A DNA stretch of 64,000 nucleotides, taken from the NCBI RefSeq assembly GCF_030269305.1, contig NZ_BSTC01000003.1, forward strand, positions 1-64,000, given 5' to 3'. Below are positions 50,966-60,015 of this stretch, one piece after another; position 1 is the first letter of the stretch; each line of letters starts with the position of its first letter. The DNA is from Kineosporia sp. NBRC 101731. Lineage in GTDB: Bacteria > Actinomycetota > Actinomycetes > Actinomycetales > Kineosporiaceae. The notes beneath the pieces are model-generated. The model searched no databases, was not told the origin of the DNA, and worked only from the letters and a program-made list of their open reading frames with translations. The position numbers and the translations under genes were made by a program.

Positions 50966-51004
50966 GGGCGCCCGGCCCTGTGTCAGGGTGAGGGCCGGGC
51001 GCCC
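50966..51004 (-). terminator. terminator hairpin after the chitinase gene
   Basis: A perfect 14-bp GC-rich stem (50966-50979 with 50991-51004) with an 11-nt loop lies 22 bp after the chitinase stop and before the GH16 start, so the two exoenzyme genes are separately transcribed. Confidence 0.8.
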
Positions 51005-51025
51005 CGATGTGGTGTCTGCCCAGTA

Positions 51026-52504
51026 TCAACCCAGGCCGCTGGAGACGGCCTTCGTCAGCTCGGCGCCGGTGGTGTCACCGGACAGTTCCCAGGCGAAGGC
51101 TCCGCCCAGGCTCTGCTGCTTGGCGTACGTCATCTTCCCGGCGATGGTGGCGGGCGTGTCGTAGCTCCACCAGTTGCTGCCGCACTTGGCGTACGCGGTG
51201 CCGGCCACGGTGCCGGTGGACGGGCACGAGGTCTTGAGCACCTTGTAGTCCTCGATACCGGCCTCGTAGGTGCCCGGCGCCGGCCCGGTGGCGGAACCAC
51301 CCGGTGCCGCCTGGGAGACTCCGGTCCAGCCCCGGCCGTAGTAGCCGATGCCCAGAAGCAGCTTGCTGCTGGGGATCCCGAGGCTCTTCAGCTTCGCGAT
51401 CGCCGTGGCCGAGTCGAAGCCGGTGATCGGGGCCCCGCTGTAACCGGTCAGCGGCGAGTGCGGGGCGGTCGGGCCGTCGGCGTCGAACGCACCGTAGAAG
51501 TCGTACGTCATCGGCAGGTACCAGTCCACGTACTGGGCCGCCCCGGCGTAGTCGGCCTTCTCGATCTTGCCGCCGGAGGTGCCGTCGGCGGTGATCGCGG
51601 AGGTGACCAGGTCGCTCCCGAACGAGGTGCGCAAGGCTGCCATCAGCTTGCGGTAGGCGTCGAAACCGCTGGTGTCGGTGGTCAGGCCGGTGGCGTTCGG
51701 GTACTCCCAGTCGATGTCGATCCCGTCGAAGACATCGGCCCAGCGGGGGTCTTCGACCAGGGCCCGGCAGGACTGGGCGAAGGCGGTGGGGTCGGCCGCC
51801 GCCGCACCGAAGCCGCCCGACCAGGTCCAGCCGCCGAACGACCAGATCACCTTGAGGTTCGGGTACTTCTTCTTCAGCTGGCGCAGCTGGTTGAAGTTCC
51901 CGGCGACCGCCTGGTCCCAGGTGTCGGCCGTACCGCTCACGGAATCCGCTGCGGTGAAGGTCTTCTGGTAGTCGGCGTAGGCGTCGCCGATGGCGCACTT
52001 GCCCCCGGTGACGTTACCGAAGGCGTAGTTGATGTGCGTCAGTTTCGCGGCGGCACCGCTGGTGTCCAGCGCCTTGACCTGGAAGTTGCGCTGGTAGGTG
52101 CTCCACTCGGTGTAGTAGCCGACGACCTTCTTGCCGCTGGTGCCCGGCGGGTCGGTCGTGGGAGGTGTCGTGGGTGGAGTCGTCGGAGGTGTGGTGGGGG
52201 GTGTGGTCGGAGGTGTGGTCGGGTCGGTTCCGCCACAGACTCCTCCGTCCACCCAGACGTCCTGGGCGTTCGCCCCCGGAACGTCGCCGTACGTCCACCA
52301 TTTCGCGGTCCAGGTATGACCGTTGTAGGTGACGACGGCGCCGCCGGTGTAGGCGACGTCCTTGGCCCAGGTGGCTCCGGAGCAGGTGGCCGCGGCCGCC
52401 GACATCGGTGTGGCGGCCTGGGCTCCCATCGGTGACATCGTCGCGACCAGCGCGACTGCTGCCGCGGCGGACAGGCCGACGGCAAGCAAACGAGCACGCT
52501 TCAT
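51026..52504 (-). CDS. secreted GH18 chitinase with N-terminal chitin-binding module
   Basis: A 492-residue exported chitinase. Signal peptide (about 1-31, MKRARLLAVGLSAAAAVALV), then a CBM5/12-like chitin-binding module (ATWAKDVAYTGGAVVTYNGH), a Thr-Pro linker made of TPPT units, and a GH18 barrel with the catalytic DGIDIDWEYPN motif (acid Glu) and WSFGGWTWSGGF. It degrades chitin outside the cell. ATG 52504 has AAGGGGA ahead; 37 further upstream codons in frame are not protein-like. Confidence 0.93.
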   Translation of the reverse strand: MKRARLLAVGLSAAAAVALVATMSPMGAQAATPMSAAAATCSGATWAKDVAYTGGAVVTYNGHTWTAKWWTYGDVPGANAQDVWVDGGVCGGTDPTTPPTTPPTTPPTTPPTTPPTTDPPGTSGKKVVGYYTEWSTYQRNFQVKALDTSGAAAKLTHINYAFGNVTGGKCAIGDAYADYQKTFTAADSVSGTADTWDQAVAGNFNQLRQLKKKYPNLKVIWSFGGWTWSGGFGAAAADPTAFAQSCRALVEDPRWADVFDGIDIDWEYPNATGLTTDTSGFDAYRKLMAALRTSFGSDLVTSAITADGTSGGKIEKADYAGAAQYVDWYLPMTYDFYGAFDADGPTAPHSPLTGYSGAPITGFDSATAIAKLKSLGIPSSKLLLGIGYYGRGWTGVSQAAPGGSATGPAPGTYEAGIEDYKVLKTSCPSTGTVAGTAYAKCGSNWWSYDTPATIAGKMTYAKQQSLGGAFAWELSGDTTGAELTKAVSSGLG

Positions 52505-52728
52505 GGCGTTCCCCTTCAGGGCGGGAGTCATGATTAGTGAAGAGTCTTTACGTATTGCTGTTCTCAAAAGATACCCATACAAGGCACGTAAAGGGAAGTA
52601 TTCAAAATTCCGCACACCGCATTTACGGGAGATTGAAAACCCGGGGTGACGTGGGCGTCCTTACGTTTCGGGCCGGTTAATTTGCGCCCGGTGGTAAGGC
52701 TTTCGAGCTCATCGGGATCAGGACGGGA

Positions 52729-53313
52729 TCAGGAACGGCCCAGTCCGGCCAGGCCGGCGTGGATGAAGGTCGTGAGGGTCTCGATCGCCTCGTCGTCGCT
52801 CGTGTGCGGCGGGGTCGCGGTGGCGAACGACCACATCAGCCGGCTGACGATCGTCGCGGCCACGATCGGGTCGCCCGGCAGGGCCAGGCCCGACAGGTGC
52901 TCGGCGAGGTGCCGCAGATCGGGCTCCAGCATCTCGTCCTGGCGCCGGGCGAACGCCGCGTCCACGGTGGAGGCCTGTTGCAGGGCGACCAGCACGGTGC
53001 GGTGCTGCTGCTGGAAGTCCCAGAAGCTCGCGACGTGCCAGCGCACCGCCTCGCGGTCGCGGAAGTCGTCGGGATGGCCGTGTTCCAGGGCCCGCAGGTT
53101 GTCGTCGGTCCGGGTGAGCAGGTCGGCCAGCAGGGCCTCGAGCACGCTCTCCTTGCCGGTGAAGTGCTTGTAGAACGAGCCGGTCGCGCGCCCGGCCTCC
53201 GCGGTGATGTCGGTGATCTTCGCCTTCAGGTACCCGGTGCGGGCGAACACCCTCACGGCGGCGGCCTTCAGCTCCAGTTCGGTCTGGGCCGCCTGCTGTT
53301 TGCGCACGGACAT
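52729..53313 (-). CDS. TetR-family regulator
   Basis: A 194-residue repressor. The N-terminal HTH is typical: ELKAAAVRVFARTGYLKAKITDITAEAGRATGSFYKHFTGKE. The rest is a helical ligand-binding domain. ATG 53313 has GGAGG 8 nt ahead. It is divergent from a FAD monooxygenase gene with 53 bp between starts and probably controls it. Confidence 0.9.
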   Translation of the reverse strand: MSVRKQQAAQTELELKAAAVRVFARTGYLKAKITDITAEAGRATGSFYKHFTGKESVLEALLADLLTRTDDNLRALEHGHPDDFRDREAVRWHVASFWDFQQQHRTVLVALQQASTVDAAFARRQDEMLEPDLRHLAEHLSGLALPGDPIVAATIVSRLMWSFATATPPHTSDDEAIETLTTFIHAGLAGLGRS

Positions 53314-53330
53314 TCGTCTCACCTCCGGGG

Positions 53331-53360
53331 TTGACGCGACCCTATCGCCGTTCTTATGGT
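53331..53360 (+). promoter_or_regulatory. promoter of the FAD monooxygenase gene
   Basis: TTGACG (53331-53336) and TATGGT (53355-53360) are 18 bp apart, and the ATG follows 6 bp after the -10. No Shine-Dalgarno is present, so the transcript is probably leaderless. Confidence 0.55.
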
Positions 53361-53366
53361 GAACTC

Positions 53367-54776
53367 ATGTTCAGTGAATCAGAATTCACCGTAATCGTCG
53401 GTGCCGGGCCGACCGGCCTGACCCTGGCCCGCGAGCTGCAACGGCGCCAGGTGCCCTTCCGCCTGCTCGAGAAGTCCCCGGCGCCGTTCGAGGGATCGCG
53501 GGGCAAAGGGCTGCAACCGCGCTCCCTGGAGGTGCTCGACGATCTCGGGCTGCTGCCGGACTTCCTGGCGGTCGGCAGCGAATACCCGCCCCTGCTCATC
53601 CATCTGCCCGACGGAACCACGACCACCCGCCGGATGGACGAGCACCACGAGCCCACCGCGTCCGTCCCCTACCCGAACAGCCTGATGGTGCCCCAGTGGC
53701 GCACCGGCCAGTTGCTGGCGCAGGGGCTGCCGATCGAGTTCGGCGTGGGGGTGGAGGCCCTGGCCCAGGACGAGCGTGGCGTACATCTCACGCTCGAGGA
53801 CGGTGAGCATCTCACGGCCCGGTACGTGGTGGGTGCCGATGGTGGACGCAGCACTGTACGTCGGGCTCTCGGCGTCGGTTTCGAGGGGGAGACGCACGAG
53901 TCCGAGCAGTTGTTCATCGCCGACGTGAAGCTGACCGGCCTGGGCCGGGACAGCTGGCACATCTGGCCGGACGCCGACGGCCGGTCGATGCGCCTGGGTC
54001 TGTGTCCCCTGGCCGGGACCGACGACTTCCAGCTCTACTCACCGGACATGGATGCCTCGGTCGAGGAACTCGTGGCGTCGGCCGACCCCTCGATCACCGT
54101 CACCCACGTCGGCTGGACCTCCCGTTGGCGGGCGAACATCCGCATGGCGTCACGCTTCCGGGTGGGTAACGTCTTTCTCGCGGGTGACGCGGCCCACGTT
54201 CACCCACCGGCCGGTGGGCAGGGGCTCAACACCGGAATCCAAGACGCGTACAACCTCGGCTGGAAGCTCGCGGCCGCCCGGGAAGGTGATGGCGCCCTGC
54301 TGGACACCTATGAGGCGGAGCGGCTTCCGGTCGCCGCGGCGGTGCTCGGCATCAGCACGCAGCTGTACGGGCGGGCGGTGCGGCGTCAGGACGACGCCCT
54401 GCGCCGCGACGATCCGGTACTCAAACAGCTCTCCCTGACCTACCGTGAGGGCCCGCTCGCCTGCGAACACCGCACCGAACCGGGCCTTCTGCAGGCGGGC
54501 GATCGGGCTCCGGACGCTCCGCTGCACGACGGGCGCCGCGTCTTCGACCTGCTGCGGGGCCCGCACGCCACCTTGCTCGCGATCGGCTGGGAGGGCGAGC
54601 TTCCCGAGCTCGGGATTCCCGCCCACCGCATCGACGAGGCCCGGGAGATCTACGACGGCGAAGGGCTGTTCCTGGTGCGCCCCGACAACTACCTGGGCTG
54701 TGTGACCTCTTCGGTGGAAGACATCACTGCCTACCTGAAGCAGATCGGCCTGATCAGCGGGCCGGAAACCGCCTGA
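53367..54776 (+). CDS. FAD-dependent aromatic monooxygenase (PheA/TfdB/RIFMO-like)
   Basis: A 469-residue class A flavoprotein. It has the FAD GxGxxG motif in VIVGAGPTGLTLARELQ, the DG motif in VVGADGGRSTVRRALG, the GD motif in FLAGDAAHVHPPAGGQGLNTGIQDAYNLGWKL (split over a loop), and a C-terminal thioredoxin-like tail (LLQAGDRAPDAPLHDGRRVFDLL). Members hydroxylate phenols or aromatic antibiotics; substrate not deducible. The divergent TetR gene suggests induction by the substrate. Its stop directly abuts that of the convergent small membrane protein. Confidence 0.9.
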   Translation: MFSESEFTVIVGAGPTGLTLARELQRRQVPFRLLEKSPAPFEGSRGKGLQPRSLEVLDDLGLLPDFLAVGSEYPPLLIHLPDGTTTTRRMDEHHEPTASVPYPNSLMVPQWRTGQLLAQGLPIEFGVGVEALAQDERGVHLTLEDGEHLTARYVVGADGGRSTVRRALGVGFEGETHESEQLFIADVKLTGLGRDSWHIWPDADGRSMRLGLCPLAGTDDFQLYSPDMDASVEELVASADPSITVTHVGWTSRWRANIRMASRFRVGNVFLAGDAAHVHPPAGGQGLNTGIQDAYNLGWKLAAAREGDGALLDTYEAERLPVAAAVLGISTQLYGRAVRRQDDALRRDDPVLKQLSLTYREGPLACEHRTEPGLLQAGDRAPDAPLHDGRRVFDLLRGPHATLLAIGWEGELPELGIPAHRIDEAREIYDGEGLFLVRPDNYLGCVTSSVEDITAYLKQIGLISGPETA

Positions 54777-55076
54777 TCAGACGAATTCCGGGATCTGAAC
54801 GGTCTGGGGAGGAGCTGGTACGGAGGCCGCTGCGGCGCTCTGGCGGCGCGCCAGGAGGGTGGTGACCACGGCGTGGGTGCCGATGGCCGCCCAGAGGAGG
54901 TTGGAGACCGCACTGGGCCAGGCCCCGTACATCGAACTGGCGATGCCGCCGGCCATGCCGCCGATCGCGTTGAGGAGTGAGTAGCGCAGGGACGTGGCCG
55001 TCCAGCGCCCCCGGCTCAGGAGGACATAGGCGCCGAAAGTGCCCATGGTGCCCAGCCAGCCGAGCATTGCCGCCAT
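54777..55076 (-). CDS. small CBU_0592-like membrane protein
   Basis: A 99-residue protein with three hydrophobic segments: MLGWLGTMGTFGAYVLLS, SLLNAIGGMAGGIASSMYG and VSNLLWAAIGTHAVVTTLL, the pattern of the CBU_0592 family of small integral membrane proteins of unknown role. ATG 55076 has GAAAGAAGG ahead; an upstream open frame to 55175 is not protein-like. It is divergent from the LysR gene and ends exactly against the monooxygenase stop. Confidence 0.75.
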   Translation of the reverse strand: MAAMLGWLGTMGTFGAYVLLSRGRWTATSLRYSLLNAIGGMAGGIASSMYGAWPSAVSNLLWAAIGTHAVVTTLLARRQSAAAASVPAPPQTVQIPEFV

Positions 55077-55202
55077 CGGAGCAGCCTTCTTTCGATCGTG
55101 AGGGAGGGAGCCGGATCGCCGTCTCCCGGCCATGATGATGAGACTCCGGACGCCTTCAGCACAATTGCACTTCACTGCATCCGGCGTTTAGCGTTGCTGA
55201 AC

Positions 55203-56123
55203 ATGAGGATCGACCCCCGCCGACTCCGGTTCCTCCTGGCCATCGCGCGGGAAGGAGGGGTGCTCGCGGCGGCCGACGAGTTGGGTGTCACGCCGTCTGC
55301 CGTTTCCCAGCAGTTGGCCCGGCTGGAGGCCGAAACCGGTTGCGCGCTCGTCACTCGGACGGCGCACGGCATCCTGCTCACCGAGGCCGGGCAGGCCCTG
55401 GTGGAGACGGCCGAGGAGATCGAGCGGGCCCTGAACCTGGTGCGCGCCAAACTGCTCGAGGACGAGGTGGACCCGGTCGGCACGGTGCGCGTCGGGATCT
55501 TCCAGACCTTCCTGCGGGTCGTCTTCGCCCCCAGCCTGCCGGAGTGGAAACAACGTCATCCCCGCCTGCGGTTCGAGGTGCGGGAAGACGACCAGGAAGA
55601 GCTGCTGCGGATGCTGCGATCGGGTGACCTGGACCTGGTGGTGCTGGAACTGGACTCCCAGCAGGCCTCGCCCCGGTTGCCGAAGAACATGACCGAGACA
55701 CCCCTGCTCGACGAGCCCTGGCGTCTGGTCGTGCCGGCCGGGGCGACCCAGGTCGACGTGGTCGACCTGGCCAAGCAGTCCCTGCCCTGGCTCGGCCCCG
55801 ACGCCTCGGCCGCCGGTTCCCAGGCCACCCACCGGGTCCGCCGCGCCCTGGGGATCTCGGGCCCGACCGTGCACCGCTACCAGGACATCCAGACCGCGCT
55901 CGCCCTGGTCGCGGCGGGGGAGGGCGTGGCCCTGGTGCCGTCACTGGCCCTGATCGGCCAGTCGCACCCGGGGGTCAGCCCGCTCGAGATGCCGGGGCTC
56001 GGCACCCGCCGCATCGTGCTGCGGCGCTACGAGGGCCGCAACGTCCCCGAGGCCCAGGACGTGGCGGTCACGCTGATCCGCGAGGCCGCCGCGGCGGTGA
56101 GTCTGGAGGAATCGGTCAGCTGA
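55203..56123 (+). CDS. LysR-family regulator
   Basis: A 306-residue regulator with an N-terminal winged helix (RRLRFLLAIAREGGVLAAADELGVTPSAVSQQLARLE, split by the turn) and a periplasmic-binding-like effector domain (VGTVRVGIFQTFLRVVFAP; LDLVVLELD; ALVAAGEGVALVPSLAL). ATG 55203 matches the usual family start. It is divergent from the small membrane protein gene, with a 126-bp gap, and precedes the DAGK-like gene by 37 bp. Confidence 0.9.
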   Translation: MRIDPRRLRFLLAIAREGGVLAAADELGVTPSAVSQQLARLEAETGCALVTRTAHGILLTEAGQALVETAEEIERALNLVRAKLLEDEVDPVGTVRVGIFQTFLRVVFAPSLPEWKQRHPRLRFEVREDDQEELLRMLRSGDLDLVVLELDSQQASPRLPKNMTETPLLDEPWRLVVPAGATQVDVVDLAKQSLPWLGPDASAAGSQATHRVRRALGISGPTVHRYQDIQTALALVAAGEGVALVPSLALIGQSHPGVSPLEMPGLGTRRIVLRRYEGRNVPEAQDVAVTLIREAAAAVSLEESVS

Positions 56124-56160
56124 CCGTGCCGTTCCGCCCCGGTGACGCCATGATCAGTGC

Positions 56161-57033
56161 ATGCCGTTCGACCGGGTCGTCCTGATCTTCAACCCCCACA
56201 GCACCGGTGACGCGAAGGGCAAGGCCCACCAATTGCGGGACGAGGTGCTCGCCGGCCGTCCCGATGCGCGGGTCGAGTTGCTGCCCACCGAGTTCGCCGG
56301 ACACGCACGCACCCTGGCCCGCGAGGCCGCGGGTGACGGGCGTCCTCTGATCGTCTCTGTGAGTGGTGACGGCGGGTACAACGAAGTGGTGAACGGGATC
56401 ATGGACGCCGGTGACACCCACGCCGTGGCCACCGTGGTGGCCGCCGGTAACGCGAACGACCACCACCGTGTGACCGCCCCGCGTCCTCTGCCCGAGGCCC
56501 TCGCGGAAGACGAGGTGCGGCGGATGGACCTGCTGCGCCTGAGCGTCAACGGCGAGAAGCTCGCCCGGTACGCGCACTCCTACATCGGATTCGGGATCAC
56601 CCCGGTGGTCGCGGTCGAGCTGGAGAAGGGCACCAAGGGGTCGCTGCGCGAGATCGTCACCGTGGTGCGCTCGTTCAACAACTTCCGGCCGCTGCGGGTC
56701 GAGCTGGCCGACGGCGGGCGCATCGCCATCGACAGCCTGGTGTTCTCGAACATCCCGCAGATGGCCAAGGTGCTCAAGCTCAGCGACAACGGCGACCCGG
56801 AGGACGGCCTCTTCGAGGTCACCCTGACACCTCACGAACCGCGGTGGCGGGCGGTCACCAAGGCCGTGCACGCCGCCACCACCGGGCTCGGCGAGCAGCC
56901 GAGCGTCACCGACTACCGGTTCACCGCGCTGAAGGCGGCGCCGCTGCAGATCGACGGTGAGGTGCTGGAGATCGAGGAAGGCGACCGGGTGCAGATCGAG
57001 ATCGCGCCGGGGGCCCTGGCCGTGCTGCGCTGA
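56161..57033 (+). CDS. diacylglycerol-kinase-type lipid kinase
   Basis: A 290-residue DAGK_cat family protein. VVLIFNPHSTGDAKGKA is the N-terminal phosphate-binding segment, and SVSGDGGYNEVVNGIMD corresponds to the GGDGTxNEVVNG motif with small changes. The C-terminal half has the typical LQIDGEVLEIEEGDRVQIEIAPGAL. It likely phosphorylates a membrane lipid or related alcohol. It follows the LysR gene on the same strand. Confidence 0.87.
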   Translation: MPFDRVVLIFNPHSTGDAKGKAHQLRDEVLAGRPDARVELLPTEFAGHARTLAREAAGDGRPLIVSVSGDGGYNEVVNGIMDAGDTHAVATVVAAGNANDHHRVTAPRPLPEALAEDEVRRMDLLRLSVNGEKLARYAHSYIGFGITPVVAVELEKGTKGSLREIVTVVRSFNNFRPLRVELADGGRIAIDSLVFSNIPQMAKVLKLSDNGDPEDGLFEVTLTPHEPRWRAVTKAVHAATTGLGEQPSVTDYRFTALKAAPLQIDGEVLEIEEGDRVQIEIAPGALAVLR

Positions 57034-57067
57034 CCCGAGCAGTCGTTTTTCGTGGTTCGTCACCGCA

Positions 57068-58156
57068 TCAGCTGACGAAGAAGTCTTCCAGCAGCTGGGT
57101 GAACGCTGAGGGCTGGTCGAGGTGTACGACGTGGGTGGCGTCGATCGTCCGGTAGGTGCCATGGGTCAGCAGTGACGCCGCCCGCTGTCCGTCCTGCGTG
57201 GTCATTGCTCCGTTCAACGTGCCGTCGGCCAGCGTCGAGGTCTCGGCCTGGAGCAGCAGCACCGGGCAGGTGATCGTGCGCAGGGCCTGGGCGTGGTCGA
57301 ACCCGGCGTTCCAGGTGCCGTCGTGGAAGGCCGCGCCGAAGCGGGGGTCGAACTGATCCATGCCCCGCACGAAGAGCCGCGTGGTGTCGTCGGGCAGGAA
57401 GCGGATCTCCACCGGCTCGCCGGGGTTCGCTCCCCGGTACGACTTCACGGCCGCGGTCAGCACCTTCGCCGAGCCCTTGAAAGCGTGCTTGTCGAAGAAC
57501 GTGCTGTTGCTGTCGATCCAGAACAGCAGGAAGTCGTCCACGTCCTGGGCCACGGCGTCGGCGCAGGTCGCGAACGACCGGTCGGCGATGGTGCCGGCGA
57601 TCCGGTCGGCCTCGGAGGAGAACAGAGGCGGGTCTTCCAGCATCGCCGCCCGCACCAGGTCGGGGCGGTTCGCCGCGAGCCAGGTGGTCAGCAGCCCGCC
57701 GGAGGAGTTACCGGTGACGAAGGCCGGGCCGGTCGTCGCCGTCATGAAGTCGGCCAGGTCGGTCCCGATCCGCCGTACCGTCATTGCATAACCTTCCGGC
57801 ACGGTGGTCGCGCCGTGCCCCGGGTAATCGATGTCGAAGACGTGGAACGACCGCGACAGTGCGGGCAACACCCGGCTATAACTGAACCAGTCCATGTGCT
57901 GGGCGTGCAGCAGCACCAGGGCCGGGCCGTGGTCGGGCCCCTCCGCATAACTCAGGTTCACGCCGTTGACCAGGGCCGTCTTCTGCAGGAAGCCGGCGGC
58001 GGCCACCTTCTCCTGCCAGGGGTCGACGTAGCTGTCGATCTGGTGGTTCACCACCGCCAGGCCGCCCACCGAAACGAGGGCCAAGGCGCCGACCGTGGCA
58101 CCCAGCCACTGTCGCCGGGAAAGGTGGTGCGGGGGTGCGACGTCAGAGATGTTCAT
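57068..58156 (-). CDS. membrane-anchored or Tat-exported alpha/beta hydrolase
   Basis: A 362-residue hydrolase. The N terminus SRRQWLGATVGALALVSVGGLAVV resembles a Tat signal or a membrane anchor. The hydrolase domain has VLLHAQHMDW (oxyanion region), FVTGNSSGGLLTTWLA with the nucleophilic Ser, and a C-terminal DATHVVHLDQP with the catalytic His. Substrate unknown. It converges on the DAGK-like gene with 34 bp between stops. Confidence 0.85.
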   Translation of the reverse strand: MNISDVAPPHHLSRRQWLGATVGALALVSVGGLAVVNHQIDSYVDPWQEKVAAAGFLQKTALVNGVNLSYAEGPDHGPALVLLHAQHMDWFSYSRVLPALSRSFHVFDIDYPGHGATTVPEGYAMTVRRIGTDLADFMTATTGPAFVTGNSSGGLLTTWLAANRPDLVRAAMLEDPPLFSSEADRIAGTIADRSFATCADAVAQDVDDFLLFWIDSNSTFFDKHAFKGSAKVLTAAVKSYRGANPGEPVEIRFLPDDTTRLFVRGMDQFDPRFGAAFHDGTWNAGFDHAQALRTITCPVLLLQAETSTLADGTLNGAMTTQDGQRAASLLTHGTYRTIDATHVVHLDQPSAFTQLLEDFFVS

Positions 58157-58261
58157 GAATCCGTCCGGGCTGGGTCAGGGTGACGGTCACCATTCGAGTG
58201 CCCGTCGCTGTCGCCAGGACGACCGTTCGCTGACGGTTGGCTGACGATCATCCAGTTCGGC

Positions 58262-58861
58262 TCAGGCCCGGGCCGCACCCCGGACGAACTGTTCCACCGC
58301 GGTGTTCGCCAGCCCTTCGAGCAGTTCCGGCGGCGCCAGGTGACCGTTGGTCATCGCGGCGATGCCGTGCATGGTCGCGAACAGCACGATGCCGACCTGG
58401 TCGATCGGTCCGTCCCGCAGCACACCCTGCTCCTGCCCCTCCCGGAGCAGATCTTCCATCAGGGCGAACGACGGCTGGGCTGCCGCCATGAACACGTCGG
58501 CGTTCTCGCCGTGCTTGCGCGAGAACATCAGCTCCAGCAGCGCCGCGTCGCGGGTGGCGAACCGCGTGTAGGTCTGGGCCAGCGCTTTCAGGCGGGCCAC
58601 GAAATCGTCACCGGCCCCCGCCACAGCCGTGCGCAGTTCTGTGTCGATCCGCTGGAAACCGTTGACGGCCAGCGCGTCGAGCAGGGACTGGCGGTCGGGG
58701 AAATGGCGGCGCGGCGCGGCGTGACTGACGCCCACCTGACGGGCCAGGTCACGCAGCGACAGCGCATCGACGCCGCTCTCGCGGGTGGTCTGCTCGGCCG
58801 CCGCGAGTAGCGCCGCGCGCAGGTTTCCGTGGTGGTAGCGCTCGTCGGTCCCGTCTGGCAC
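58262..58861 (-). CDS. TetR-family regulator
   Basis: A 199-residue repressor: HHGNLRAALLAAAEQTTRESGVDALSLRDLARQVGVSHAAPRRHFPDRQSLLDALA is a standard TetR HTH (given here in shorter pieces: LSLRDLARQVGVSHAAPRRH is the recognition part), followed by a ligand domain with VGIVLFATMHGIAAMTNG, as in TetR_C_33-type proteins. GTG start. It is divergent from an SDR gene with only 45 bp between starts, and the gap is filled by a long palindrome. Confidence 0.88.
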   Translation of the reverse strand: MPDGTDERYHHGNLRAALLAAAEQTTRESGVDALSLRDLARQVGVSHAAPRRHFPDRQSLLDALAVNGFQRIDTELRTAVAGAGDDFVARLKALAQTYTRFATRDAALLELMFSRKHGENADVFMAAAQPSFALMEDLLREGQEQGVLRDGPIDQVGIVLFATMHGIAAMTNGHLAPPELLEGLANTAVEQFVRGAARA

Positions 58862-58879
58862 GGCCCCATCCTAGCCGCA

Positions 58880-58915
58880 TGTAGGCGTTGACTACATAAG
58901 TAGTCGATGCCTACA
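58880..58915. promoter_or_regulatory. palindromic operator between TetR and SDR genes
   Basis: Two 16-bp arms (58880-58895 and 58900-58915, two mismatches) around ATAA. The outer halves read TGTAGGC and GCCTACA, and the inner halves GACTAC and GTAGTC. The position, between the divergent starts and covering the presumed SDR start at 58907, fits an operator for the TetR protein controlling both genes. Confidence 0.8.
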
Positions 58916-59797
58916 TTGTTGTCTGTGTCTACATTCAGCGTCCCCTCCCAGCACGGCCGCACGGTCGTCGTCACCGGCGCCAGTAGCGGGATCGGCCAGG
59001 CGGCGGCCCGGGCGCTCGACGCCGCCGGTGCGCATGTCGTTCTCGCCGTGCGCAGTCCCGAGAAGGGGCACCGGGCCGCCGCATCCATGCCGGGGTCGAC
59101 CGAGGTGCGCGTTCTGGACCTCTCCGAACTGGCGTCGGTGCGCGCGTTCGCCGCCGGGTTCGACCGGCCCGTCGATCTTCTCGTCAACAACGCCGGCATC
59201 ATGATGCCGCCGCTCCGGCGCACCCCCGACGGCTTCGAGTCCCAGCTCGGCACCAATCATCTCGGGCACTTCGCGCTGACCAATCTGCTCCTGCCCCAGA
59301 TCACCGGTCGCGTCGTCACCGTCTCGTCCAACGGTCACCGGGCCGGTTCCATCGACTTCGACGATCTCAACTGGGAACGTCGCCCCTACCGGCCTTTTCC
59401 TGCCTACGCCCAGTCGAAGCTGGCGAATCTGCTGTTCACGGCCGAGCTTCAGCGCCGCTTGACGGCTGCGGGTTCCCCGGTGATCGCAACCGCCGCCCAT
59501 CCGGGGCTGGCGGCGACCAACCTCGGGCACTCGTTCAGCGACCGGGCCGGGCTCTCCCTGCTCGCCCGGGTGAGCAACCGGCTGGCCCAAAGTGAAGACG
59601 GCGGTGCCCTTCCCACCCTCTTCGCCGCGGTCGCCGACGTGCCCGGCAACGCCTATGCCGGCCCGACCGGATTCCTCCGGTCGAGAGGTGAGCCGGGGCT
59701 GATCACCCCGTCGAAGGCCGCTCGGGACGCCGACGTGGCCCGACGATTGTGGACGGTCTCGGAAGAACTGACAGGAGTGCGCTTCCCGTCACTGTGA
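58907..59797 (+). CDS. SDR-family oxidoreductase (retinol-dehydrogenase/WWOX-like)
   Basis: A 296-residue or slightly shorter short-chain dehydrogenase. VVVTGASSGIGQAAARALD is the cofactor site, LLVNNAGIMMPP the NNAG motif, TVSSNGHRAG the catalytic Ser region and YAQSKLANLLF the Tyr-Lys pair. This pattern is that of the retinol dehydrogenase/protochlorophyllide-type group common in actinomycetes. ATG 58907 lies inside the palindromic operator; GTG 58925 would be an alternative start outside it. Confidence 0.88.
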   Translation: MPTLLSVSTFSVPSQHGRTVVVTGASSGIGQAAARALDAAGAHVVLAVRSPEKGHRAAASMPGSTEVRVLDLSELASVRAFAAGFDRPVDLLVNNAGIMMPPLRRTPDGFESQLGTNHLGHFALTNLLLPQITGRVVTVSSNGHRAGSIDFDDLNWERRPYRPFPAYAQSKLANLLFTAELQRRLTAAGSPVIATAAHPGLAATNLGHSFSDRAGLSLLARVSNRLAQSEDGGALPTLFAAVADVPGNAYAGPTGFLRSRGEPGLITPSKAARDADVARRLWTVSEELTGVRFPSL

Positions 59798-59866
59798 GCT
59801 CTGGCGTGCGGTTGTAGGCGTGTGCGGGGGCGGGCTAAGACCTGGACGTGGCCTCCCTCCTCTGTT

Positions 59867-59949
59867 CGTGATCATGCAAAGTGTCCCCGGCCTTCTAGAA
59901 CTGTTCGCTCGAGAGTTCTAGAACTTTGGGGACACCTTGCATGATCACG
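59867..59949. repeat. 83-bp palindromic repeat, copy A
   Basis: Two 36-bp arms (59867-59902 and 59914-59949) around an 11-nt loop. Arms begin CGTGATCATGCAA and end TTCTAGAACT at the loop, with about five mismatches. It has the same size, ends and inner motif as copy B at 61895-61977. It lies between the convergent-free end of the SDR gene and the Lrp gene. Confidence 0.92.
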
Positions 59950-59991
59950 GAAGGATGGGTGGGTGCCATCGCCGAGGTTCACGGGCTGCCG

Positions 59992-60008
59992 AACTAAGAG
60001 CGTTAGTT
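59992..60008. promoter_or_regulatory. inverted repeat before the Lrp gene
   Basis: AACTAA and TTAGTT, perfect 6-bp arms with a GAGCG spacer, end 7 bp before the ATG at 60016. Lrp/AsnC proteins usually bind near their own promoter, so an autoregulatory site is plausible. Confidence 0.45.
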
Positions 60009-60015
60009 TGGGCGG

